Shown here: positions 22,632-32,999 of the stretch, in pieces | How the letters are laid out: every line of letters starts with the position of its first letter | Position numbering within the stretch: the first letter of the stretch is position 1 | DNA from: Tetragonia tetragonoides | Lineage: Eukaryota > Streptophyta > Magnoliopsida > Caryophyllales > Aizoaceae | Direction: 5' to 3' | DNA: 64,000 bases | Assembly: GCA_038025085.1 (NCBI GenBank) | Contig: CM076141.1 | Span: forward strand, 11,038,001-11,102,000 | The notes under the pieces: generated by a model | What the model was told of the DNA's origin: nothing | The model's input: the letters and a program-made list of their open reading frames with translations, nothing else | Databases searched by the model: none | Program-made: the position numbers and the translations under genes

Positions 22632-23396
22632 GGGTAATGATTCTCGTCATATAATATGACACAATTTTTTGTCATTGATGATGTGTCATGAGCACAACCA
22701 CATATCTCCTCTCTACCCCATCTCTCTCTCACTTTCCCTACCATGGCCAACCACCGTGAACCTCCATTGCCAACCACCTGCTCCATGGCCACCGTGAACC
22801 TCCATGGCCAACCACCGTGCACCATGGCCACTGTGCTCTATGACCACCGTGCTCTATGGCCACCACCGTCCACCGCACTCCAAGCCACCACCAATCCAGG
22901 ATGCGCGCCACCACCGACGTCCCATCCATGTCTCTCTCCTCAACCCATCTCCATCTCCACTGCTACCAAAACCCCTTTGCCCCTTCTCCCTCTCTCTCCT
23001 CAGACCACAACCCATTATCCCCATAACCACCCCACCAACTCACTTTCTCTCTTCTGCACTGCCACCACCCAACCTCCATTACCGTAATCCCGAAACCTCT
23101 CGCCGCCCACCGATTCAACCACTCAAGCTCCTCCGCGGCCTCAACCGCCTCTGCCACCGCCTGTTGGTGCCGCTCCGGCCTCGAAGACAGACGCTCCGCC
23201 ACTACTCTGCTTTCATCGATCTGGTGGTTTCTTGGTGGTGGTGGCTGGTGATTTCTTGGTGGGAAATCTAGGTGGTTATTTAGGTGGATTAACAAAAGCA
23301 TATAAGATATAAAAAATAAAAAAATAATAAAAAGAAGCATATGACACAAAAATGTGTCATATCAAATGTGTCATATCATATGACGGGTATCAACAC
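22632..23396. mobile_element. TIR element with GTCATATAATATGACAC-type ends and internal minisatellite
   Basis: The left end contains TCTCGTCATATAATATGACA. The right end, inverted, contains CCCGTCATATGATATGACAC. At 23400-23520 about 110 bp of the left end is repeated in direct orientation. The interior has a CCATGGCCAACCACCGTG-type minisatellite (22742-22870) and a C-rich tract. The frames here come from the minisatellite and are not considered genes. The superfamily is unknown. Confidence 0.55.
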
Positions 23397-23399
23397 CAA

Positions 23400-23520
23400 A
23401 TGTGTCATTACCCATTTTCTGATGGGTAATGGTTCTCGTCATATAATATGACACAATTTTTTGTCATATTGATGATGTGTCATGAGCACAACCACATATT
23501 TCCTCTCTACCCCATCTCTG
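23400..23520 (+). repeat. direct repeat of the left end of the 22.63-kb element
   Basis: It matches 22626-22730 almost base for base from TAATG.TTCTCGTCATATAA to TCTCTACCCCATCTCT. It may be the truncated end of a second copy inserted head-to-tail. Confidence 0.6.
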
Positions 23521-23552
23521 AGGATCTGAAGATCTCCCAGCTTGTTTTATTA

Positions 23553-23655
23553 GGGCTGCATTAAATAATCTTAGTTGGTCAGGTATGATGTGATGTTCAA
23601 TTCTAACTGTTCTATTTCCGCAATTATTTTTATTTCATTATTATTTTTTTAACGC
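23553..23655 (+). repeat. left part of a locus duplicated at 31.07 kb
   Basis: ATTAGGGCTGCATTAAAT and the following ~90 bp recur, diverged, at about 31073-31175. In the 31-kb copy this runs straight into sequence that here reappears only at 28315, so the ~4.7 kb between looks inserted. Confidence 0.6.
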
Positions 23656-23659
23656 AAGA

Positions 23660-24093
23660 CATATATTTGTTCAAGTATATTGGCGGTGTTCTTGCTCGTG
23701 CAGCCAACCACCTAACCACAGACCTTTTCATCCATTGTTACAGTAACGAATTGCCTTGGATGAAGCATGGTTTTCAGTGTTTGATGTCTACGGATGGTAA
23801 TTTTGACCCTGAAAAGATAAGATCTTCGTTCGACATCCTCCCAATGTTGCCGAGTGGATCACTCAAGTTGAGCACGTCATCCACCCACGTCAAGCCTACA
23901 GTGCGACTGTGGTATAGGCTACGTGCTCTGGTTGTTCTATGGGATGCGGAAAACTGAGCGGGCATGGATCTGAAAGGCCTTAATTAGCTGTCAAATCTAG
24001 AGTTCTTTGCTCAGCACGAACGGCGGTCGAGCGCGAGTTGACCTCCCGATCACTCGGAAAGGCTCATACGCGTCCGTTGTTGATTAATGGTGC
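23660..24093 (+). other. external-transcribed-spacer-like sequence upstream of 18S fragment
   Basis: Moderately GC-rich sequence directly before the first base of the 18S rRNA match, the position of the 5' ETS in a 35S rDNA unit. The assignment is by position; no ETS processing motif was verified. Confidence 0.45.
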
Positions 24094-24302
24094 TACCTGG
24101 TTGATCCTGCTAGTAGTTATATACTTTTATCAAATATTAAGCCATGCTTGTGTAAGTATGAAGTAATTCAGAATGTGGAACTCCGAATGACTCATTAAAT
24201 CAGTTATAGTTTGTATGATGGTACCTGTTACATACTCGGATAATAGTAGTAATTCTAAAGCTAATACGGGCAACAAACCCCGACTTCTTGAAGGGATGCA
24301 TC
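24094..24302 (+). rRNA. truncated, mutated 18S rRNA gene 5' end
   Basis: It begins TACCTGGTTGATCCTGC, the invariant 5' end of eukaryotic 18S rRNA. The match continues through AAATCAGTTATAGTTTGT and CAACAAACCCCGACTTCT to GAAGGGATGCAT at 24300. Many differences are C-to-T or G-to-A changes, as expected for a silenced, methylated copy. The remaining ~1.6 kb of 18S is missing, so it cannot make functional rRNA. Confidence 0.9.
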
Positions 24303-24368
24303 TATGCTTGTCCCATGTGGCAGCGAGCGCGCATGTCCTATGTCCCAGCGCCCAACGAGCGCCCATGT

Positions 24369-24370
<2 letters not shown>

Positions 24371-24460
<90 letters not shown>
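24371..24460. repeat. (AT)n microsatellite, ~90 bp
   Basis: An uninterrupted AT dinucleotide run. Both sides carry GCGCCCATGT-type words, so it expanded inside a short GC-rich spacer. Confidence 0.97.
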
Positions 24461-24462
<2 letters not shown>

Positions 24463-24494
24463 CCATGTCCTAGCGCCCATGTCCCACGTCCCAT

Positions 24495-27400
24495 ATCCCA
24501 TGGGTGAAAGTGAATTTCGGATATCCGGATAACCCTCCCGAAACAACGAGGGTACTCTAGAGTCATTGTAGACCCCCTGGAGAAATTTAGGCAAAAATGG
24601 CACCCGAGCCCCAGGAATCCAAAAATCAAAGGCTATAATCCACGTTTTTTGGGCTTGCGGTTGGCCCCGGAACGAATGTTTTTATTTTCACACCAAATCG
24701 CACGGGACATCCCTAGGGGACATAGGAGGGCCCCAGGGTCCGTTACTTGGTCGCTAATAGGCTTGTAATAGTGCTTTTACGGGACACCAATGTAAGGGTC
24801 AGAACAACGAATGCATTGGTGATATCGATGTTCGGGGATGCGGAAAACCCTCCTGGGGCACCGAGTGTCCTCTAGGATCCAGATAAAATCCCAAAGATGT
24901 TTGGGAAAAATGGCACCCAGGCCCCCAAAAGCCCAAATTTGAATGCTATAATCCACCTTTTTCGGGCTCCCGGGAGGTTCCGGAATAAATGTTTATATTT
25001 TCGCACCACATGGCTCGGGACACCCGTAGGGGACATGGAAGGCCCCGGGTGATAGGTTATCGGGTCCTTGGTAGGCTTGGAATGACCTTTTTACGGAACA
25101 CCAATGTAAAGGCCGGAACACCGAAAGCTTGGGTGATACCGAAATTCGAGCATCCTTATGACCCTCTCGAGACACCGAGCACCCTCTAGGGTCATGATAG
25201 ACACCACATATAAGTTTGGGCAAAAATGTCATCGGGCCTCAAGAAGCCAAAAATGAAGGATATAATCCACGTTTTGGGGCTTACGGGAAGACCCAGAACG
25301 AAGGTGTATATTTTCACACTACATCGCACGGGACATCCCTAGGAGACATGAGTGGCCCTCAGGATCCGTTACTTGGTCCCTGATAAGCCTGTAACAGTGT
25401 TTTTACGGGACACCAATGTAATAAGGGTCAAAAAAGCGAAAACATTGGTGATATTGATGTTCAAGGATGCGGATGACCCTCTCAAAGCACCGAGATTCCT
25501 CTATGGTCATGATAGAACCCCAAGCGAGGTTTGGGCAAAAATGGCACACGGGCCCGGAAAGCCGAAAATCGAATGCTATAATCCACGTTTTTCGTGCTCC
25601 CGGGAGGTTCTGGAATGAATGTTTATATTTTTACACCCCATGCCACGTGACACCCGTAGGGGACATGGGAGGCCCCAGGTGGTAGGTTATCCGGTCCTTG
25701 GTAGGCTTGGAATGACGTTTTTACGGGACACCAATGTAAGGGTCGAAAACCTAAAGCATGGGTGATACCAAAATTTGGGGATCCGTATGACCCTCCTGAG
25801 GCACCGAGTGTCCTACAGGGTCATGATAGACACTCCATAAAAGTTTGGGCAAAAATTTCACCCGCTCCTCGAGAAGCCAAAAACGAAGGCTATAATCCAC
25901 GTTTTTGGGGCTTACGCGAGGCCGCGGAATGAAAGTGTATATTTTCACACCACATCGCACGATACATCCTTATCAGACATGGGAGACCCTCGGGGTCTAT
26001 TACTTGGTCTGATAGGCTTGTAACAGTGTTTTTGCGGGACACCAATGTAAGGGTTAGAACAGCGAAAGCATTGGTGATATCGATGTTCAGAGATGCGAAT
26101 GACCCTTTCTGGGCACCGGGGGTACTCTAGGGTCATGATAGAACCCCAAGATATGTTTGGGCAAAAATGGCACCTGGGCCCTGGAAAGCCAAAAGTCAAA
26201 GGCTATAATCCACGTTTTTCGGGCTACCGGGAGGTCCTGAAACGAAGGTTTTTATTTTTGCACCACATGGCACGGGACACCCTTAGGGAATATGGGAGGC
26301 CCTCGGGGGTAGGTTATCGGGTTCTTGGTAGGCTTGAATAGGCGTTTTTACGGGACACTAATGTAAGGGACGGAACACCGTAAACATGGGTGATACCGAA
26401 GTTCGAGGATCCATATGACCCTCCCGAGGCATCGAGATTCCTCTAGGATCATGATAGACAACTCAGAGAAGTTTGGGCAAAAATGTCACTTGGGCTTCAA
26501 GAAGCCAAAAAATGAAGGGTATAATCCGCGTTTTTTGGGCTTGCGGGAGACCTCGAAACGAAGGTGTATATTTGCACAGCACTTCGCACTAGACGTCCCT
26601 AAGTGACATAGGAAGCCCTCGGGGTCCGTTACTTGGTCCCTGATAGGCTTCTAACGGTATTTTTACGGGTCACTAGTGTAAGGGTTAGAACAGCGAAAGC
26701 GTTGGTAATATCGATGTTCGGGGATGCGAATGACCCTCCCGTGATAGCAACTGTCCCTTAGGGTCATGATAGAACCCAAGGAGAGGTTTGGGCAAAAATG
26801 GCACCAGGGCCTTGGAAAGCCGAAAACCAAGGCTACAAATCCACATTTTTCGGGCTCTCGGGAGGTCCCAGAATGAAAGTTTATATTTTCGCACCACATG
26901 GAACGGGATACACCTAGGGGACATGGGAGGCCCCCAGAAATAGGTTATCGGGTCCTTGGTAGGTTTGGAAAGGCGTTTTTACGGGACACCAATGTAAGGG
27001 CGTGAACATCGAAAGCATGGGTGATACGGAAGTTTGAGGATTCGGACGACCCTCCCAAGACACCGAGCGTCCTCTAGGGTAATGATAGACACTCCGAACA
27101 AGTTTGAGCAAAAATGTCATCCGGGCATCGAGAAGCCAAAAACGAAGGATATAATCCACGTTTTTGGGGATTCTGGGAGGCCCGAAACGAAGGTTTATAT
27201 TTTCATATCACATCGCACAGGACTTCACTAGGGGACATGGGAGGCCCACAGGGTCCGTTACTTGGTATCTCATAGGAATGTAACAGTTTTTTTGCGGGAC
27301 ACCAATGTAAGGGTCAGAATAGTGAAAGCATTGGTGATATCGATGTTCGGGGATGCGGATGACCCTCTCGGGACACTGGAGGTCCTCTAGGGTCATGATA

Positions 27401-27630
27401 GAACCCCAGGAGAGATTTGGGCAAAAATGGCATCCGGGCCACGGAAAGCCGAAAATCAAAGGCGCTATAATCCAAGTTTTTGGAGCTCTGAGGAGGACCC
27501 GGAACGAAGGTTTATATTTTCGCACGACACGGCGTGGGACCCCCCTAGGGGACATGACATGCCCGAGGGTAGGGTATCGGGTCCTTATTGGTAGGCTTGG
27601 AAGTGTGTTTCAGGGACATCGGAGGCTAAT
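24495..27630 (+). repeat. tandem array, ~315-bp monomer in ~630-bp dimers, about ten monomers
   Basis: The landmark GGGACACCAATGTAAGGG recurs, sometimes with changes, near 24781, 25096, 25407, 25726, 26036, 26352, 26667, 26983 and 27297, a spacing of about 315 bp. Two monomer types alternate. One has CATTGGTGATATCGATGTTC after the landmark, the other CATGGGTGATACCGAAGTTC-like sequence, giving a ~630-bp higher-order repeat. Each monomer has AATCCACGTTTTT and GGGACAYCCCTAGGGGACAT words. Unlike the AT-rich surroundings it is about half GC. Its position after the 18S fragment suggests a rearranged rDNA spacer or a satellite captured with it. Open frames are not coding. Confidence 0.85.
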
Positions 27631-27639
27631 CCCGATTTT

Positions 27640-28310
27640 TGGGTACCGAAAATGGCTCGGCACCACCTCGTACCACCAAACCTATTACCAAGCCCTCTCT
27701 ATTATTATAGTGAGGTCTCATTATTTTTCCCAATATTTTTGAAGCTAGTGATTAATTTATTTATTTATTTGTATTTTTTTTTTGTTTTTCTGCGTAAATT
27801 TTTAAGTAAAAGCAAAATTAAATTGATACTTTGTATGAAAGATTTAAAAAATATAGATTTTCCGTAAATTAATAATATACTTGAAATGTTTGAGGTGAAA
27901 CTTTCGGAAAATTACTCTCCAAACTCTTAAAAACTTCCTGTGTGAAAGTTATACATTAGGCATGTTTACTCCTGTCATAACCATAACATAATTAATCCCT
28001 CTATTTTCCTTTAAACTTCTTATTTGCTTTTTGTAGGTCAAACTTTGTAAAATATGATCTTAAATATATATAAAAAAAAAACTATGAGTTGTGAGTTAAA
28101 AGTATATGCATGAGATTCTTTTTTAAATGTATTTTCATAATATCAAATTTTTACAAATTTTACTTGTACGTTTTTAGATATATTAATGATTAAAGTGCTA
28201 CACTGAACACCGTGGAAAAGCAGTTAGAAAATTTAAAAAGAAACGAGGGGAGTATCATAATACAAATTTGTATCTAATATTATAATTAAATTACATTTTA
28301 CACATTATTA
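27640..28310. other. AT-rich spacer, no gene
   Basis: Very AT-rich sequence between the tandem array and the resumption of the duplicated locus. No gene or clear repeat boundary. Confidence 0.5.
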
Positions 28311-28314
28311 TTGT

Positions 28315-28700
28315 TAGCAGTATCTGAGAAAAGGGAAAAAATGAAAAGATCAATGAACAAAGAGCTGTTGGTGGTTGGCCCTGACCTTGGAAATTGGGCC
28401 TTGACATTTGTATGTTTGCCAAGTCCGCTCAGGAAGCTAATGGTCTCCTTCTACGGTGTGCAGAACCGTAGAAGGAGATTGGATCAAGTCGGATTCGGGT
28501 TGGTCAATTTCATTATTCATGTTTAAAGTATTTGTATCCAATTTTTAATGGGCTTTAAAGATATAAAGTCTGTTTTTTTGTCAATTTTTTCCGGTTGGGT
28601 TTGGATCTAGTTTTCGAATTTGGCCACTTTTTATACATCTATTAACAGATTCGGATCGGATCGGATTTTGACAGCTGTACCTATTGCAGCAATAATGGAA
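28315..28700 (+). repeat. right part of the locus duplicated at 31.2 kb, with a MULE-like end
   Basis: The segment around AAGAGCTGTTGGTG, ATTGGGCCTTGAC and TTGCCAAGTCCGCT recurs at about 31180-31380. Within it, about 28477-28685 is rich in GGATTCGGGTTGG/CGGATCGGATCGG words and ends (inverted) CAGCTGTCAAAATCCG, resembling the AGAGCTGTCAAAA ends of the MITE at 52.78 kb. Confidence 0.5.
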
Positions 28701-28703
28701 CAT

Positions 28704-28799
28704 GGAACACTTGCTCATTGCTCAACATTCGAGTCGTTGAGATATCATATCTCTTGCTCATTGCTCAACATTTGAGTTGTTGAGATATCATATCTCTTG
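28704..28799 (+). repeat. two-copy tandem repeat, ~47-bp unit
   Basis: CTTGCTCATTGCTCAACATT plus GAG(T/C)GTTGAGATATCATATCT-like sequence is present twice in a row with only a few changes. Confidence 0.8.
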
Positions 28800-29348
28800 T
28801 CTTTTGAACAAAATATTAACCATACAATTATATTGTCTTGGTGTGTATTGGTGCAAAAAATAAAGGAAAGAATGACAAGGAACATAGGAAGTAATTAATT
28901 ATAACATTTCCTATATGACGTGTTTGGATATACACTTGAATTTGAAAAATTGAATTTGAGCTAAATTTCTTATTTGATGTCTAATAATTATAGGTTTGAA
29001 ATTGACCCAATTTTTTAACCTTTTATAAAGGTAATTTACTTGTTCCCTATAAATTTGACTTATTAATTTGTTACAAAACATATTTTTTAGGACAACTAAT
29101 ATTTCCTTTGTTTCTAAATAATCCTGTCATTTTCCAAAAATGGATAACAGTCACATTTCTTATTAGATAACAATAATTGGCCAAACCAGCTAACCACTAT
29201 CTTCTAGTAGGTAACATTCAATAATTCTTAAGCATTATTGCATTATAGAATCCAAAAAATGAGTGTGTGGTTCCTATATCGTACACGTCTTTTACTTTAC
29301 CTCCACTAATACTATCAATATTATAAATACACTAGCACGCATACATGC

Positions 29349-29359
29349 TATAAAAAGGG
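29349..29359 (+). promoter_or_regulatory. TATA box of the secreted peptide gene
   Basis: TATAAAAAGGG lies 42 bp before the ATG at 29401. The 16-bp context CATGCTATAAAAAGGG is identical to that upstream of the paralogue at 44.8 kb (minus strand). Confidence 0.75.
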
Positions 29360-29400
29360 GACGTGCAGCTCCTCGATCTTATCATCATCCACAAATTAAA

Positions 29401-29772
29401 ATGGAGATGAATTATTCTAATAAGCTCATCATGAAATTACCAACTATGGTATTCTTGGTTGCCTTTGTTGTGATGTTGGCTACCAAACCTCAACCGGCCA
29501 TTGCTGCTCGCCAAGTCATTCCGCTTTCAAACATATTGATCTATAGTGGAAGTGAAACTAATCTTGATACTCTCCAAAGTCTCAATGGTCCTTGGTGTGC
29601 ATTTCAAGGAGAACAATGTGGTGGCTTAGGTCAAATATGTTGTGAAGGATACTGCACCGGGTCGTTTTCGGGTACGTGCACTTGCGTACCCAAAGGTGGC
29701 ACTTGTGGTTACCTTCACGGCTGTTGCAACAATGTCGCATGCACCGGGACATTTTCTGGTACATGTAACTAA
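29401..29772 (+). CDS. secreted double knottin-like cysteine-rich peptide
   Basis: The product is 123 residues. Residues 1-35 form a signal peptide (hydrophobic stretch about 13-27, ending PAIAA). Residues 36-65 look like a propeptide containing IPLSNIL. The mature part (66-123) has twelve cysteines in two similar units: C66, C73, C80-C81, C85, C93 and C95, C102, C108-C109, C114, C122. Each unit has the C-C-CC-C-C order of inhibitor-cystine-knot peptides and ends in TG(S/T)FSGTC, so the domain was duplicated within the gene. Plant knottins act as antimicrobial peptides or protease/amylase inhibitors; the target here is unknown. The ATG was chosen because it follows the TATA box. AATAAAATGA near 29879 may serve polyadenylation. 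A truncated paralogue lies at 44.6 kb. Confidence 0.8.
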   Translation: MEMNYSNKLIMKLPTMVFLVAFVVMLATKPQPAIAARQVIPLSNILIYSGSETNLDTLQSLNGPWCAFQGEQCGGLGQICCEGYCTGSFSGTCTCVPKGGTCGYLHGCCNNVACTGTFSGTCN

Positions 29773-29829
29773 TGAAAAAGTTCTGGATTATTATGATCTG
29801 TGTGATGAACAATCTATCACTACTACTTA

Positions 29830-31072
29830 ATTAATAACGGTCGATGCTGCATGATATGGCCGTATGCATCGTTTCTAAATAATAAAATGAGTGCTATATA
29901 TGTATTGTTATTTGAATTCCATGTAAATGAATCAATTAAAGTTATGCATTGTTCTTAATTGTATGTAGTTTATTTTATTTATTTTTTTGGTGCAAGATTG
30001 TATGTAGTTTTTATTAAAGACAATGTTTGTTGATAAAATGGTGTGGGATGGTGATGAAAGAAACGAAATAAAACGGCGTGAAATTGAACAAAAAAGAAAG
30101 ATACGGGTAATCAAACAAAATATGAGATAAAATGAAGTAAAACGACACGAAACGAAACACAAATTGTAACAAATCGGAATGAAATGCATCATAGAATCTA
30201 TGAACAACAAACTAGTAGTAATTGCATAATTTCCAGCTCATAACAGTCAATATCAAAAATGGCAGACGCACTTGCATTTTTTATTTAATTCCTTTGTAGT
30301 CAGGTCATATCAATATGTACGGACAAGTCATTATTCAGGGAAAACGTTAAATGAGTGTACGTGCTGCTTTGACAAACGCTACATCTCTCGTTTACCACTT
30401 TATTTACATGCTTTTTGCGTATCCAAACGCGGACACAACACCGCCACCGTCACAAAAAGTTAATTTTGTATTTCAACGAGTATTTTGACACTTCAATTTT
30501 TTTATTTTAAATTTGAAAGAAAATAGAATTCATAGATTTATTAAAAGTCATTCAACAACTACAAAAATGACCATTTCTAAAGAAAAATATAGATCTATCA
30601 TAAAAAGTTAGTATAGAAAAAAAGAAATATAAAAAGAAAACTCCATAACCTTATACTGAGTAGAAAAAAAACTTGAGCACACATAAATGAAACTGAACTT
30701 GCCGAAAAAAACAAAAAGAAATTTGTAGAACGAAACAAATAATAATGGAATAAAACATTAGATAAAACACAGATTTCCTACAGAACAAGGGTTAAGTTTT
30801 TAATTTTAAACTATATTAGTTAGATAACATTCTAATCATATATGGTAAAAAGATAAAAGAAAAAAAAAAGTGACTCTCCACCCTTCAAATTATAAATTTA
30901 TAATAGACTCTTAGTTATGTTGGGGAATTAGGAAGGAGAGACGATAAACGCCGATCGAGACAATATCAAAGACTCACTTACCGTTGCTAGCTAGTGACGG
31001 AATTTCTATCCGTTGCTAATTAATCCGTTGCTAATATCCATTGCTATTTGAGGTTTTTTTGGAGTGTCTTTC
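29830..31072. other. intergenic, AT-rich, no gene recognised
   Basis: It contains an A-rich tract with repeated AAACGAAAC/AAAACGAC words (about 30055-30165), and CTAGTGACGGAATTTC and CCGTTGCTAAT words near 30995-31035 that recall CACTA-type subterminal repeats. No coding gene. Confidence 0.45.
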
Positions 31073-31420
31073 ATTAGGGCTGCATTAAATTAATTAGTTG
31101 ATGTGGTCTGGTGCTTCATTCAACTGTTTTATTTCTCCAAATCATTTTTTTATTATTTTGATTATTATTAATATTATTTAAGGAAAGGGAAAAAACAGAA
31201 AAGATTATTTAAAACGAAGAGCTGTTGGTGCCTTGGTGGAATTGGGCCTTGACTTTTTGTTTGTTTAATTGTTGCCAAGTCCGCTAGGGGTAATAGACTC
31301 AAGAGTCAAGCCTCTGTGTCCATGGGAAGCCTGGACTTGAATGCACATCAGGCAGAACCGCAGAAGGCTATGATGGAATATGGAACTCTTGCTCGTTACC
31401 TCTACAAACTTTTATTTCTA
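31073..31420 (+). repeat. uninterrupted second copy of the 23.55/28.3-kb locus
   Basis: It shows, in one piece, the two segments that are 4.7 kb apart upstream (ATTAGGGCTGCATTAAAT, then GAGCTGTTGGTG and TTGCCAAGTCCGCT). It is therefore useful as a reference for the pre-insertion state. Confidence 0.6.
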
Positions 31421-31769
31421 AATTTGAAATTGTAAGGAAGAGGGTAATAAACTCGATTTTTGGTCACTGCAGGGTATGAGTAAGTGAAAGATGTGCCACT
31501 GCTTTATCTATCCCAAGCCCACTTATACTACAAAAAATAAAAAATGATTACATTGCATTGTATTTGATTGCAAGCAAGTAAATATCAATCACCCCCTTAA
31601 GTCTTTATAATTAGTCCACTAAAGACCTACTGATAAAGTAAAACAATCTGTCTTATGTTAAACTATGTTATTACCTTTTGACAGACAAAGTTTTAGGAAT
31701 ATTCAAGATTCTGAATACGTACAAGATTGAGAGAGAGAGAGAGTAGGAGAGTCAAAATTAAACTACTCT
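31421..31769. other. intergenic with MITE fragment
   Basis: It contains at about 31548-31585 the inverted copy of the MITE-like words found at 15236. No gene. Confidence 0.45.
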
Positions 31770-31775
31770 CACAAC

Positions 31776-31967
31776 TACAAGTTTCAGGCCGAAAGATATT
31801 TCTATATTGATCTGTACGCAATATATATATACAGTCCTAGTATCTATACAAATCTTCTGTTATAGGAAAAAATCCTAAACAATATAAAACTCTAATATAA
31901 CCTGCCATAAATAGGCGGAACTGAATATCACAAAAATCACGCCTGAAATCTCGCAGATCTCGTAACA
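31776..31967 (-). repeat. Copia A 3' LTR
   Basis: 192 bp, matching 41496-41764 apart from the (AT)n expansion. A polypurine tract (GAGGGGGGG on the minus strand) directly abuts it at about 31968-31976. Confidence 0.85.
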
Positions 31968-31974
31968 CCCCCCC

Positions 31975-32355
31975 TCAAGTTAGATCACGGGGGTTCACAA
32001 TGCCCAACTTGCTGAGTAATAGATCAACCTGCTTCTTGCCTAGAGCCTTTGTAAATAAGTTAGTCAATTGCACTGTCGTAGGAGCATACAATGGTTCTGT
32101 CAGACCTTCGGTAATAGCATCACGAACAAAGTGACAATCAACTTCAATATGCTTCATGCGTTCATGATAAACAGGATTGCGCGCAATGTGTGAAGCTGAT
32201 TGACTATCACAAAACAATGGGATAGCTTTAGGATGATGAACGCCCAAACTTAATAACAAACCTTTCAACCACTTGAGCTCACAAGTGATGACAACCATAG
32301 ATCGATATTCTGCTACAGCGGAAGACTTTGAGACTATAGTTTGCTTCTTTGTTTT
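31975..32355 (-). pseudogene. Copia A RNase H C-terminal part
   Basis: The minus-strand frame contains KTKKQTIVSKSSAVAEYRSM, then FCDSQSASHIARNPVYHERMKHIE and a VQLTNLFTKALG tail, the end of a Copia RNase H. The N-terminal half is on the other side of Copia B, where the frame ends with NLSLNGWCDSD at 37691. The AEYRSM context normally contains an additional glutamate/alanine pair, which is altered here. Confidence 0.85.
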
Positions 32356-32360
32356 CCATG

Positions 32361-32930
32361 TGTTGGGGATATTAGAGTGCGGAAGCGAAAACAATCAATC
32401 AACCAAGTCAATAATCAAGAATAAACAATAAAGATGACACGAGATTTTAACGTGGAAACCCCCAATTGAATGGGAGAAAAAACCACGGGCGACGAGCCAC
32501 GAAACAAATCCACTATGAATATGAGAAGAGTACACAAGCCTCCAATAGCTACTTGAACTATTGAGGATTATAGAGAATTACAATAGAACTCTCCAGAACA
32601 TTCTCTCTCTCTCTAGATGTGGAATATTAGGGATGAATGATAGTATATGGTGGTTGGGATAATAACCCACTTAAATAGACCTAATAGAAACCTAATTACA
32701 TAAAGGAAACAAGAGATAGGTCGACAACTCAAAAATGACCCAATAAAGCCTTACGCGTAGCACTGCATGGTCGGGAAAAAAACCCAAGAGCAATTGTGCC
32801 CGGTCATGCACTACCAGTTACAACTACTGACCACCACGCATGGCCATGCGGAAACTGAAGGTAAACAATGCATGGTCATGCAGTAGCAAAGATACACCAA
32901 ATGACTTTATTTTGGGTCACGAATCCAACA
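32361..32930 (-). repeat. Copia B left (3') LTR
   Basis: Starts TGTTGGGGATATTAG and ends CGAATCCAACA. It matches 37009-37618 apart from an internal duplication in the latter. Confidence 0.9.
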
Positions 32931-32999
32931 ATCTCCACCTTGAACCAAAAACCACATACTTAACAAACGTCGTCGTCGCCACTACGCCCCGAAGGGCAC

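Noticed and set aside
22628..23349. Long overlapping frames on both strands (up to 155 codons)
   Set aside because: They follow the CCATGGCC minisatellite and C-rich tract; W/G/H- or P/T-rich translations without domains.
24130..24629. Frames of 105-157 codons with YIYIYI runs
   Set aside because: Produced by the (AT)n microsatellite, open on all frames that read TAT ATA.
24989..27742. Numerous 65-129 codon frames on both strands
   Set aside because: They recur with the period of the tandem array; each is a repeat translation and not a gene.
29263..29400. 46-codon N-terminal extension of the peptide gene
   Set aside because: It would start upstream of the TATA box at 29349 and lacks a signal peptide at its beginning; the ATG at 29401 fits transcription and secretion.
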